From Erodium maritimum (taxonomy: Eukaryota; Streptophyta; Magnoliopsida; Geraniales; Geraniaceae), in assembly GCA_963921825.1 (NCBI GenBank), contig OY997592.1, positions 20,649,432 to 20,713,431 on the forward strand: a DNA stretch of 64,000 nucleotides, written 5' to 3'. Position 1 is the first letter of the stretch, and each line of letters opens with the position of its first letter. The position numbers and the translations under genes were made by a program. Positions 1-10,604 of this stretch are shown piece after piece. The notes below the pieces were generated by a model that saw nothing but the letters and a program-made list of their open reading frames with translations, made no database searches and had not been told where the DNA came from.

Positions 1-416
1 CTTCTATGCTTCTGGAAAAGAGGAAAATAAAAGGTTGAAAGAATAGATTGACATAAAGTACAATAATATCTTCCACAAGAGAATCATCAAACATATTCAG
101 TTTAAAATGAAATCTGACATAAATGATAAATAAGGAATCTGTAATCAATTTAAGCTCTCAAACTGCTTTGAAATTGTTAATTTCGGCATTTTTTGTTAGA
201 CTAAATATAAATGATCTCTTCTCCTTATATTAACAACAACAACAACAAAAAAAAAAAAAAAAAACTTGAAGGATTCAAGATATCACAGCAAGCACAAAAC
301 TTCAAAACTTGAACTTAAAATTGGTAGCTTCATCAGCATCCAAAAACATTGACCAGAGCACAAAAAATCATCAGAAAACATGAATTTGGACGAGAAATAA
401 ACTGATCATGGAGCAC
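1..416 (-). other. Probable first intron of the minus-strand gene
   Basis: AT-rich non-coding sequence follows the exon donor, with a poly-A run at 248-264. I see no acceptor leading to recognisable coding sequence before the window edge, so the intron is at least 415 nt long if the exon call is right. Confidence 0.35.
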
Positions 417-476
417 CTTTTTAACTTCCATCCATCCCGACCCTTGATCATCTACTGCTTCTCCACTGTCCTCCAT
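417..476 (-). CDS. First coding exon of a SCAPER-like protein gene (partial)
   Basis: Twenty codons run from an ATG at 476-474 to a good splice donor (AAG|GTGC, GT at 416-415). The encoded start reads MEDSGEAVDDQGSGWMEVKK. From memory this matches the N-terminus of plant homologues of SCAPER (S-phase cyclin A-associated protein in the ER), in which the segment GSGWMEVKKKHR spans the first intron; I cannot confirm this by search. Upstream on the minus strand, a T-rich tract ending in AG near 549 looks like an acceptor, and 660-780 is a CT-rich leader with AAACCCTAA, typical of a plant 5' UTR, so a 5'-UTR intron is likely. An in-frame upstream ATG at 527 would add 17 residues but lies in the probable leader. 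The rest of the gene lies beyond position 1. Confidence 0.45.
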
Positions 477-549
477 CGAAGACTGATCAGAGCCTAATTC
501 TCTCAAAAAACGAAATAGAACCCACACCAGATCACCGGCAGACCTAATC

Positions 550-960
550 TACATTGGTAAAAAAAAAAAACTTTCATTTTATTTGTACTGCCAAATCAAA
601 ATTCGCCAAATCATACACGACCTTTATCGTCACAAAAGAATTGAGGAGTGAAATATATTAGAATCGGAGAGTGGGAAATGCACTGTGGGTGATTTGATGA
701 TGGAAATGTTCGTGTTTCTTTAGGGTTTCTTCATTTAGAAGGAGACGCTGAGGAAGGAGAAGAAGAGGGGAGAGAGAGTAGATTGCGAGTTATGACAGTT
801 ATGTCCTTCATCTGGGAGACAAATTACGGACTGCCTCTAACTACTATGATTTGAAAATGCAATGTATACCAAATGGAAACTCCTTGTCAATTCTCTTGTC
901 TGTTTTTCCTAAGCATATAACAGAGAATTTTATTGATAATAGCTCAAATGAAAATGCATA
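550..960 (-). promoter_or_regulatory. Probable 5' UTR, 5'-UTR intron and promoter of the minus-strand gene
   Basis: The minus strand of 660-785 carries CT repeats, AAACCCTAA and GA/CT-rich leader sequence. 820-960 is AT-rich upstream sequence. No open frame of note is present. The LINE insertion at about 964 bounds the promoter to roughly 180 bp of original sequence. Confidence 0.35.
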
Positions 961-979
961 TATATAAAGTGAAGGAAAA

Positions 980-2875
980 ATAAGCGAGAGAGGGGGAAAG
1001 TGCGATCAGGTCTCATCGCCGGCGTCGACTGTTTCGGAAGGGGCGGTTGTGACTCCCTCGTACAGTGATGTGCTGATCGAAGGGAGAAGGATCTTTTTTC
1101 CTAGGGCTGTGGATTTGGCTTTGGTGTATGGAGGTTTGGGATCGGGAGTTTCGGGGAAGGAGGTCCGTGCGGGAGCAGATGGAGTGTGTTCGATGGGGGT
1201 TAGGTTTCAATCAACAGCTGCGGCAATTGAAAGGGGTTTTGTAACTGATCGAGTTAAAGGGAAATCAGCCGCTGGTGAGAGTTCTGCTCCGGCTATTGAT
1301 CCGGCTGGTCGGGTTAGTCACAAACTGTTTGTCTTCAATTTACCCTTCGGTGTAGACGATGCTTGGTTGCGCGATTATTGTAATTGCGTCGGGGCGGTTG
1401 AGAACGCCAATGTGGTTCACAGAGCAAATGCGAAAGGAAAACTCTTTGGCTTTGTTTATACGAAAACCATGGAGGATGCTGATCAAATTGTAGCTAAATG
1501 CCACGGTTCCATTGCAAAGGGGCACAAACTTTTAGTTGCTCATGAAACCAAAAACCATGTTAAACCCTCTCCACGACATAATGAAACTCGTGTACCTATG
1601 GAGCATGGGTCGAAGGAGCTACATGTTTGTGAGGGAACCATAGTGCTTCAGCATAAGCAATTGGTTGAATCGGGATTGTTGGGGTGGCCAGAAATGAATG
1701 CACGATTAGTGCTATTCAAGAGACCATTGGACGTGAAGGGGTTCGAGATATCGAAGTTAGGGGTTTCGGAAACATGGTGTTTTTGATTTCTTGTCCGGAT
1801 CCTGTTTTTGCAAAGTCTTTGAAGGAGCAAGGAGAGAGTTGGGTCAGGACTTGGTTTGATTCAATTGATGTTTCTGCTCATGTGTTGTTGAAACCGGGTT
1901 GTTTCAGTTGGATTGAGATTGTTGGTGTTCCATTTCATGGGTGGATCGATAAGAATTTTAAGCTCTTGGTCGGGTTGCTTGGTGAAGTAATCAGTGTTAT
2001 TGATACAACTGATTCAGGGGATTCTTTGGGAAGGGCTTACGCCTTGGTTCATAGCTCTCAAGTGCAGGTTTTGTCCTTGGAAGTAAGTTTACAGTTGGGG
2101 GAAGTATCTTTCCCAATACTGTTGAAGCCCGTTCCTTCGAATGTGATTCCTTATAGGGTCGAGAGGACTTGTTCTGGCTCCTCTGGTTCGAACACCCTGT
2201 TTTCAAACGAGGAGAATTCTTCTGTAAGGGTGGGTGTTGATGTCGATCAGACACCAAGCCCATTGGGGAAGGAGGGCCCTGGGCTTGAGATTACACCATT
2301 TTCTCGGCTCGTTGATAGTGGAAATCGGGCCTTGGGTGGTGAGAAGTTTGTGCAGACACCGACTCTGTTTTGCGATCGTGTTCAAGAGACGGGCGAGTCG
2401 CGATCGCAATATGACTTGGGGTTGAATGTTTGCTGCAGAGTGGAGCGTCGGATTCTCGAGTAGTAGGTCATGTTCAGGTGACAGGTCTGGTAGCTTCGCA
2501 TGTCCTTGGCGTTCCTCAACCTAAACGGGGTCGTGGCAGGCCAAAGAACAAAAGTAAGGTGCGTGAAGTTGCTTCGCCTGCAGTCTTTTATCAGACTACT
2601 TTGAAGTCTTGTTCAGCCACTAATGGTGCTTAGTCAGGGACTTTTCTAGTTGATTTTGCTAAGCTGAAAGGGAGTTTGGGTGACTGGAGCTATTGTAAAA
2701 AGGTGGGAAAGAAGGCTATCGACCTCAGCCCGTTGATTTTAGAACAATTTGACTGTCTTGATATTGAAGTTCTGCAACGCATTTTGTTTTCGGAAGAGGA
2801 GGGTGATAGCGAAGAGGAGGTTCTTTCGGAATCGAATACAGGTAATCATTTAATACCTATTTCGGGTTCCTTTCT
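980..2875 (+). pseudogene. LINE copy 1 ORF1: RRM-like RNA-binding protein with AT-hook-like motif
   Basis: By comparison with copy 2 the start codon was at 980-982, now ATA instead of ATG. An RRM-like domain lies at about 1318-1550 (LFVFNLPFGVDDAWLRDY, later GFVYTKTMEDAD). The frame shifts near 1684 and again near 2430. A basic AT-hook-like motif (PKRGRGRPKNKS) is at 2519-2557. A TAG interrupts the frame near 2631. The C-terminal block WSYCKKVGKKAIDLSPL, followed by an acidic tail, is shared with copy 2. The protein would bind element RNA in the RNP; the AT-hook-like motif may add DNA binding, which is inference. The tail runs in the same frame as the ORF2 start at 2889 with no stop between them. 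Confidence 0.8.
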
Positions 2876-2888
2876 TTCATTTTCGGTG

Positions 2889-5800
2889 ATGAGGTGCCTC
2901 ACGTGGAACGTGAAAGGTATGCATTCCGATTTAAAAAGGAATTGCATTAAAAATGTGTTATGTCGAATTCCGTTGAGTTGGTTTTGTTGCAAGAAACCAA
3001 ACTTGATGTGGTTGATTCTGGTATTCTTCGTCTTGTGGTTTTGGAGTTGATCGGGGTTGTGATTGGGTACCGACGGTAGGGTCGGCTGGTGGTGTTCTTT
3101 TGGGTTGGAAATTGTCAGTTTTTAATAAGGCATCTGTTATCTTTGAGCATAATGTGATTTGCTGGAATGGAGTCATTGTTAATTCGCAGCTCCCGATTAA
3201 TGTGATTAATGTTTATGCTTCTAATTTGGCTCGTGAGAGATGGGGTTTATGGTCCACTTTGGTGGGTTTGCGTGACAATTTTCATGATATTCTTATTGTT
3301 GGAGGTGACTTTAATTATGTGTTATCAACTGGGGAGAGACGTGGGAGTGGTTATCAGAGATCAGATGGTGCTGCTTTTGCTGATTTCATTGAGGATTTGG
3401 GGTTGTTGGATCTCAATTTAGTTGGATCTAAGTACACCTGGTATGCAACTGGCTCAAAGGCCTCTCGCCTTGACGTGTTCTTGGTCTCTCCTGAGGCCTT
3501 ATCAGCTTTTGGAGTGTTGGTTCAGCGGGGTCTCTCGAGAGGGGTGTCGGATCATAGAACGATTTTACTGGGTGTGGAAGTTGTTAATTGGGGCCTGAAG
3601 CCTTTCAGATTTATTAATGCTTGGCTTGAGCATAAATCTTTTCTACCTACTGTTAAACTGTTGTAGGAGTTTTACTCCTTTACTAGAGATCCCAGTTTTA
3701 TTCTATGGTCTAAATTGAGGTGTTTGAGGAAGGATTTGCAGGTGTGGAATAAAGAGGTGTTTGGAAGGGTGGAATCAAATATTGTGAAGCTGACTACTGA
3801 ATTGGAGAGTTGGGATGCTATTCTGGAGGACAGGCCTTTGGAAGGGTCGGAACGTGAAAGTAGGGCTCGGTGTCGAGCTCTTTTAATTCAAAAGACTAGG
3901 TGGTTGGCCAAAATTTGGAGCCAAAAGGCTAGAATCCGATGGTTTAAAGGAGGTGACCGGTGTACTCGTTTCTTCCATCAGATTGCTAATTTTTGGGCAA
4001 TTCGTAACCGGATTACCAGTATCCGCATAAGGAAGGTTACTCTTGATACTCTCGTGGCAATTAAGCAGGCGGCGGTCTCTTACTTTGCTAAGCGGTTTGA
4101 AGTGGATCCGAGGGTACATGTTGCTTTACCTGATCTTCTTTTTCGGCAGTTGTCTGTTGTGCAGGCGAAGTGGTTGGAAACTGTGTTTGAGGAATGGGAT
4201 ATTCTTCGGGCTGTGAAGGATTGTGGGGGAGAGAAGGCTCTTGGGCCTGATGGTTTCTCTTTGCGGTTTTTCCAGGTGTGTTGGAAGATTGTTGGAGTTG
4301 ATGTGTGTAATTTTTTGGTTTCTGTTCAGGCTTCATGGAGACTTGACAAAGGGATTAATTCATATTTTTTTTACTTTAATCCCTAAGTCTAATGTTGTTG
4401 ATGGTTTTGATGATTTTCGCCCTATCAGTCTGATCTTTGGACCGTATAAAATTATGGCCAAGGTTCTGGCGAATCGCCTCAAGAAAGTACTCCCGAGGTT
4501 GATTAGTGATACACATAGTGGGTTTGAGGCAGGGAGACAACTGGTGGATGGGGTTTTGATAGCTTCGGAGTTAATTCAGAAGTTGAAACATTCTAAAGAG
4601 GAGTTGGTTCTGTTAAAGCTTGATTTTGAGAAAGCTTATGATAAAGTCCACTGGGAATTTATTGATAAGGTGTTGTTCGAGATGGGGTTTAGTGTTCAGT
4701 GGAGATCCTGGTTGCAGGGGTGTTTCAAAGCTTTTATGTCAGTGTTGATTAATGGGTCGTCGAGTGTAGATTTTCAGGTTCTCAATGGCATCAGACAAGG
4801 GTGCCCTTTGTCACCGTTTCTGTTTTTAATTGCAGCAGAGGGGTTGCATCAGTTATTGGATAACGGGTTGAGAATTGGTGCCTTTAGGGGGGTGTAGGTG
4901 GGCTCGGTCGGCTTGGCTGTATCTCATTTGCAGTTCGCGGATGACACCCTTTTGTTCCTTAAAGGGGATGTGGAAGGTTTTGAGTTTATCAAAGGTTTAT
5001 TGGAGAGCTTTCAGAAAGGGTCGAGTTTGAGGATAAATTTCTCAAATTCGACTGTTGTGGTGTTGAATGAGGTGTTGTGTTTGGAGGAGGAGGTGGCCCG
5101 GATCTTGGGGTGTCAGGTGGGTTCTTTGCCTATGAAGTACCTGGGTTTTTGGTTGGGAGCTAATCCGAGGAGAATTTCTTCTTGGGACCTGGTGGTGGAG
5201 AAGTTTAAGAAGGCGCTCGGGTTGTGGAAATTAAAAAATCTGATTATGGCAGACTGAATTGTTCTGGTAAAGTCGACCTTGTCGGCTCTTCCTTTGTTTT
5301 ATATGTCTCTCTTGAAAGCTCCAAAAAAGGTGATTGCTGTTTTGGACGCATGACAGAGACGATTTTTATGGACTACTCCATACACATGGAAGATGTTATG
5401 TAAGGTTCGTTGGAGTTCAGTATGCAAGACCAAGGAGAAAGGAGGTCTTGGTATTAGGAGACTGGAGGCCATGAATGCCAGTTTATTGGCTAAATTGTGG
5501 TGGAGATTCGCTTGCAAAACTGATTCTTTATGGAAGAAGGTGATCTGTGCTTTATTCGGTTGGGATATTTCTTATATTTTATGGTTGGGCACATTATAGC
5601 CTTAGCTATTGACCCTGGGTTTAAGGTTCTTATTGAGAATCAGGGTGTGCATTGAAGATTATGAAAGGGTGATCGGATATCATTTTGGGATGATGTGTGG
5701 TTAGGATCTTACTCTTTGCACATGCATTTTCCAAATTTATTTTCAGTGGCTTCGGAAAAGTATGAGAAAGTGCAGTTCTTTTGGTTCTCTGGAGTTTGGA

Positions 5801-6484
5801 GAGTGGGTTTCCTGCGAGATCTTGAGCCTTGGGAAGAAGAGGATGCTATGATGCTGATGGGCCTGCTGGATGAGGTGGCGTTGAGGCCGAATAGGGAGGA
5901 CTGTCTTATTTGGGAGAAGCATGTTAAAGGGTTTTCTGTATCTTCTGCTTATCGGCGCCTAACTAGGCCGGCAGAGTGTGATCTTTCTTTGGAGTGGGCG
6001 TCGGTTATATGGGTGAAACATGTTCCGCCGAAATTTAGTGTGTTTGTGTGGTTGGCAGCCCATAATGCACTTCCTACTGAGGAATTTCTGGAGAGTAGAG
6101 GTCTGCAGATTTCTCTGAATAGTATGTTATGTCCTTTTTGCATGCTCTTTTATGAATTTGTTGATCATGTACTGCTGCACTGTTTATATGCTTGGGAAAT
6201 TTGGAGCAAGGTGTTTGTTTGGTGGAAGGTGTGTGGTCCTATGTCGGAAAGATTAGGTGGTATTCTGCTTTGGTGGAAGGGTTTGGGTACGAGGAGGTGG
6301 TGGGTCCGGGTGGGTCCGGGTTGGTTATGTGGCCTTATGGTTTATTTGGGTGATTCATAATGGAGCGGTGTTCAACCAGACTATGGATAGTGTTGATGGG
6401 GTGGTGGCGAAGATACAGGCTCAATCTTTTGGGGTTTGTTGGAATTTAGGATCCCTTCGCTCGGGGGTGACTTTTGAGGACTGA
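2889..6484 (+). pseudogene. LINE copy 1 ORF2: endonuclease/reverse transcriptase, broken
   Basis: The protein starts MRCLTWNVKGMHSDLKRN, the first strand of an AP-like (exonuclease/endonuclease/phosphatase) nuclease. Endonuclease motifs continue with VGGDFN near 3300 and SDHR near 3547. Reverse transcriptase signatures include FRPISL near 4420, LDFEKAYDKVHW near 4620, GCPLSPFLF near 4800 and FADD at 4934-4945. The zf-RVT region (FSVSSAYRRL, then VFVWLAAHNALPT and CPFC...HVLLHC) lies at 5930-6190. Frame breaks occur near 3050-3100, 4340, 5257-5390 and 5600-5690, with stops at about 3664 and 4896, so it cannot make an intact enzyme. Confidence 0.9.
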
Positions 6485-6744
6485 GGCAAAGATCTGTTTT
6501 GGTGTTTGAGTTCCAGTAGGAGGAAGAAGCGGAGGATGGATGTTTGATGAGTTGTTCAATTTCTGGTTGTCTTTGTTCATTGTTTTGTTAGGTGGTTTTG
6601 GTTGTTCTGAACTGTTTTGAGCTTTCGTAGTTGTTTTGGTCTAGAGAATATGTCCGTTTTTGGAATCGTTCTTTTTCTTCGTTTTATCCACTTATAGAAT
6701 GAATGCTTAATAAAATATTTAGCTTATCAAAAAAATGCACATAT

Positions 6745-7926
6745 GAAATTTGGTAAGAGAGTGAGACTCGATTTAAAATTTGGGGTTTTTAAAATTTTGT
6801 CTGGTACTACTAGGGAATAAGGTAGAGGGTGGTTTTTTATTTTGTCGGTGTTTGGCAAAAGAAATCCAGAAAGCTTTTTCCGTTTTGATTGAGACAGGCC
6901 TGTGTTCTCTTGATAGTTGTTCAAGGAGTAAACCAGGGAAGGGAGGAGACTGGAAAACGGATAATGTTTGTTCCTTATGGGATTGGGTGTGGCTCCTCTA
7001 AGATACTCTGGGGTGCCCTAACGGCCCCATAAAGACCAATGAGGCTGCTTGAAAGGCCTCACATCCGCCCCAACGAAAGAAAAAAGTCCTTGGAATTGGT
7101 CGGCCAAACAAGGACCGGTGATAGTAGGTCCTTTTCCTTTATATCGTGAAGAGGCGGGGAAGATCGTGAACCTATGACGCCACGGTGGGCACGCCGTCCT
7201 CGAAGGAGGTTTCCTCCGCCTACGTCGACTGTGGAGGAGGTAGAGTCGTGCCTGGCTATGGAAAAACTTCGGACGGTGGCAACCCTAGACGAGAGTCATG
7301 GGGAGCCGAAACGGGGACCACAGATGGAGGCGCTCCTACTTGTACCGGCACGGGATAAAGGGCTTCCTCAACAGGTGTTCCTAGATGATGTTAGGAAGCA
7401 TGGTCGGCGTCATCACCGAAAGAGGACAGAAGGGGAAAAGAGAGGTTTGGGATGCCTTTCGTCGTGTGAGCCGGAGAAGATGAAAGGGGCAAGGGATGCC
7501 TTGGTGAGGGAGGCGTTAGAGAGGAAGCATGCACTAGATACGAGAGGTCCATGTGATCGGGGGGACGGGCTGAGACATATGAGTGATGACAACGACGACG
7601 TCTTGATTTGGACGCGGTAGTCAGCGTTTGTACCGTGGGGGATGGATCCCAAGGGTCGGTGGCATAGAAAGTAGAGATCATACTCCTAGTTTTGGTTAGG
7701 AAAATTTTAGAAAACGGTATACAACTATCTGCGTCCTGGATGAAACCTCGGCCCAATCATCCAATTCACTTCAAGAAGGAGGCATGGTTCTAAAGCAATT
7801 TCGTCACTTTCATGTACCCATCGGACGATTCCTTGATAATTATACAAAGGTACTAAGGCTTTGCAAGTCACATTTATGGTTCCTAATTTTTCATCATTCG
7901 ACTTTATGTTACTTATTCTATTAGAT
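6745..7926. other. Unassigned spacer between the two LINE copies
   Basis: An open frame at 7174-7620 (plus, 148 codons) is rich in Arg, Glu and Asp and shows no motif I recognise. An overlapping minus frame is equally open, which suggests GC composition and not coding. The rest of the stretch is unremarkable. It may be the remnant of an older transposon. Confidence 0.3.
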
Positions 7927-8829
7927 TTTTTTTCTAAAAAGACAAAAATGAATCTCATTATTCAAACATTATGTACATAGAAATGAAGCAAAGAAGACGA
8001 CCCTCAAACCAAGGGCCTTTTCCCCGAACCAAAACGGCTACTAAGAGCAAAACAAACCAAATACCCAAAACAACACACCACCAAAACCATCCCACCCATA
8101 AAACAAATACCAACTATAACATATGCAGCAAAAAGCAAAAAGCTAACATGAACAAAAACACCGAGCACATGCCTTCAAACACTCGGCGTCGCTGCCTTCA
8201 CTCCCACCTTCCTGCTCTATTTCAAGCCCAAACCTGGATCTCTCGACCATTCCTCAATTGAAGTTCCAATTTGAAGGGATCCAGAGTTCCATAACAAGCC
8301 AAAAGAATGATGTTTAACTTTAGCAACCACATCATCAACAGTTTCCATTACCGAGTTAAAAGCTACCTCATTCCGTACCAAACAAATGTTCCATAGAGCA
8401 AGGTATCCAACACGAATCCAACCCGCCCACCATCTACCTAATCCCAAACCCCTCCACCACAACAAAATCCCTGCTACACTCTCCGGTAAAGGACCAACAA
8501 TCCTCCACCATAAAAACAACTTGCACCAAATATCCCAAGAATAAAAACAATGCAACAGCAAGTGATCCACACCCTCAAAACTGGACTTACAGAACAAGCA
8601 TAACATTCGGTTAAGAGAAATCCTTACCCCTTACTCTCCAAAAAGTTCATGGTTGGTAAGGCCCTATGAACTGCCAGCCACACAAAAACACGGAATTTTG
8701 GAGGCAATCATTTCACCCATAGGATTTTAGCCCACTCCAAATCTCGTCTTAGCTCTCCTGAACCGGCCAAAGCTTCATAAGACTTCGCAACAGAAAAACC
8801 TTTCGGGTTTTTTACCCAAACAAGAGAGT

Positions 8830-10604
8830 TGATGCGGGTGCATTTTAACACATAAAAGAGCCACTTTATATCGAGTTATATAGGTTTTTTGGTCCCGATT
8901 TTCTATCATATATTTAGATTTAGCATGAATAACTGATTTTATCGATATGTTCGGTGTTCCGATGGATTTTAGATGCATTTTGGGTGTTTTCGTGCTTGTG
9001 GACCGTCAAAGGGTCGATTTTGTTCGTTCTGAAATATAGTCATGATTGGTCTTGTTTTGTAGGTCTTGAAAAGTGGAATTTTTTGGTGCAAGAACGAGAT
9101 CAATCGGAGTTCAAACGAAACCGGAGCGAGCAAAATAGCGAAAAAGGATGAAAAATGGAGCAACAAACCAGGAGATGACACGTGTCCCAGGTCCAGCCGC
9201 TGCTCACCCCAGCTCGCGACACGTGGCGCCGCCATCCCAGCCGCCACTCCGCTCTGCTCGACACGTGTCCCCCCCTACAGCCGCCACACGCCCTCCCTCC
9301 GCCACCTGTCCAGCCGCCCCCTGCTCTCCTGCCGACAGCTGTCCAGCCCCAGCCGCCTTCTCTCCTGGTGCCGACACCTGTCCCCTCAGCTCCTCCTCTC
9401 CCATTTTGACGCGTGTCCACGCATTGCCAACCCTACTCCTTTTATTTTTTGCGCCGCATCTGATTAAAAGAGAGAGGCTTCTTCTCCATATTTTGGAGAG
9501 AACACAGAGCACGAAGAACATAAACCATCTACTGTACAGTTTTATATTTTTTTAGTATAGAATTAAATAGAAAGCTTTTATCTTGTATTATTTGTTGAGG
9601 ATCAAAATATTTGGTGGATTGGAGAATCAATTTGATATTTCTTTGAGTAGAGATTGTTGGAGACAAGTTCCAATTTTTAGCTACACAAGAGATTTTCTTT
9701 GGTGGATTTACAAGAGCATCAAGGAGAGAGATCGAAGAAGAGGAAGAGCAACGTTAGACAACTAATTCGGTGATTGTATTTCTACTTTCATCTTGATTAT
9801 GAGTTTAATTGTTTGTTTCTTTTCATTCTTGCATTTTCTCCCCATGAACAACTAAACCCCCAAATTCCAGGGCTATGAGGGATTAGAGTAGGGATTTCCA
9901 TATTTTGAATGCTTCGATTGTGGTGTTGTTGATTTGTATTAGTGTCTATGATTGATTTGTTCTTAATGATTTACCTCCCGTGTAGGCTTGGTAATTGTTT
10001 TGAATTAGGGTTCGTCGCTCGAAAGAGGAGGATTCTAATTAAGTCAAAAATCGATCATAGGTTGGATTTAAATCCTACCTAGAACTAGCGGGGTTAATAC
10101 AATTGCAATAGCTATAGACTTATTTGGTCGAAAGTTAGAAGTTGTCATAGAACTAAACGCTTTGGGTCTTCCTACATCGTGATTCGAAAGAACTCGGTGG
10201 TTAGATTCCATTAGGGTCCGAATCGTTCGAAAGAAGTTAGGACTAGAGTCGAGACAACTCGTTGCCTCTAAAATAAATCGACATCGCTACAATCGAACGT
10301 GTTCAATTTTATGGAATGAACTCGATGAACCCGTGCCCTTGATATCTCTTCACTTGATTCCAGATAAGAAAGCTCTCTGTTAAATTCTGTATTTTCTTTT
10401 TAGTCGTTATAGGTTTATTTTCCAAACTTAAAAATCATATCTTTACCGAAACAGCTTAGCTACAAATTTTAAATATTAAGTGTTTGTCTTTTGCTCTCTT
10501 GGGCTCGATATCCCGGAATTTTACTTCCGGTTACTACTTGGCGACCGGTGCACTTGCCGTGTCCCGTTTCTGCGATTTAAAACCCGCAGGGCGTCAAGTT
10601 TTGT
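8830..10604 (+). mobile_element. 1.77-kb LTR-like insertion (probable solo LTR) in LINE copy 2
   Basis: GAGAGT is repeated directly at both edges (8824-8829 and 10605-10610), and removing one copy plus the insert restores LINE coding sequence. The insert starts TGATGCGGGTG and ends near GGGCGTCA (10596) plus AGTTTTGT. That tail resembles the sequence between an LTR end and the primer site of some plant Ty3/gypsy elements. No gag or pol frame is present. 9177-9418 holds a cluster of GACACGTGTCC-type palindromes. A solo LTR left by recombination is the simplest reading; the exact 3' terminus is uncertain. Confidence 0.65.
9177..9418 (+). repeat. Seven imperfect GACACGTGTCC palindromes, 33-42 bp apart
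   Basis: Copies start at 9177, 9218, 9260, about 9301, 9334, 9373 and 9408. The first three contain the G-box core CACGTG; later ones are CACCTG, CAGCTG, CACCTG and GCGCGTG-like variants. The intervening sequence is C-rich. Known bZIP and bHLH factors bind CACGTG, so an enhancer or promoter role in the LTR is plausible but inferred. Confidence 0.7.

Larger units (their letters stand above)
964..6735 (+). mobile_element. LINE copy 1, L1-type non-LTR retrotransposon, decayed
   Basis: The order is ORF1 (RRM-like), then ORF2 with an AP-type endonuclease, a reverse transcriptase with FADD at 4934-4945, and a C-terminal zinc-binding zf-RVT region. It ends after AATAAAATATT in a short A-run (6728-6735). 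Imperfect flanking repeats ATGCATATAT (954-963) and ATGCACATAT (6735-6744) may be the target-site duplication. Several frameshifts and stops make it non-autonomous. It is the same family as the minus-strand copy at 7927-15690, with matching ORF1 and ORF2 throughout. Confidence 0.9.

Noticed and set aside
7174..7620. 148-codon ORF as a gene
   Set aside because: No motif, the opposite strand is equally open, and it lies between transposons; kept only as an unassigned spacer.
9066..9555. Pro/Ser/His-rich frames on both strands of the LTR-like insertion
   Set aside because: All are open because of C-rich sequence and palindromic boxes; no frame is favoured and no domain is present.
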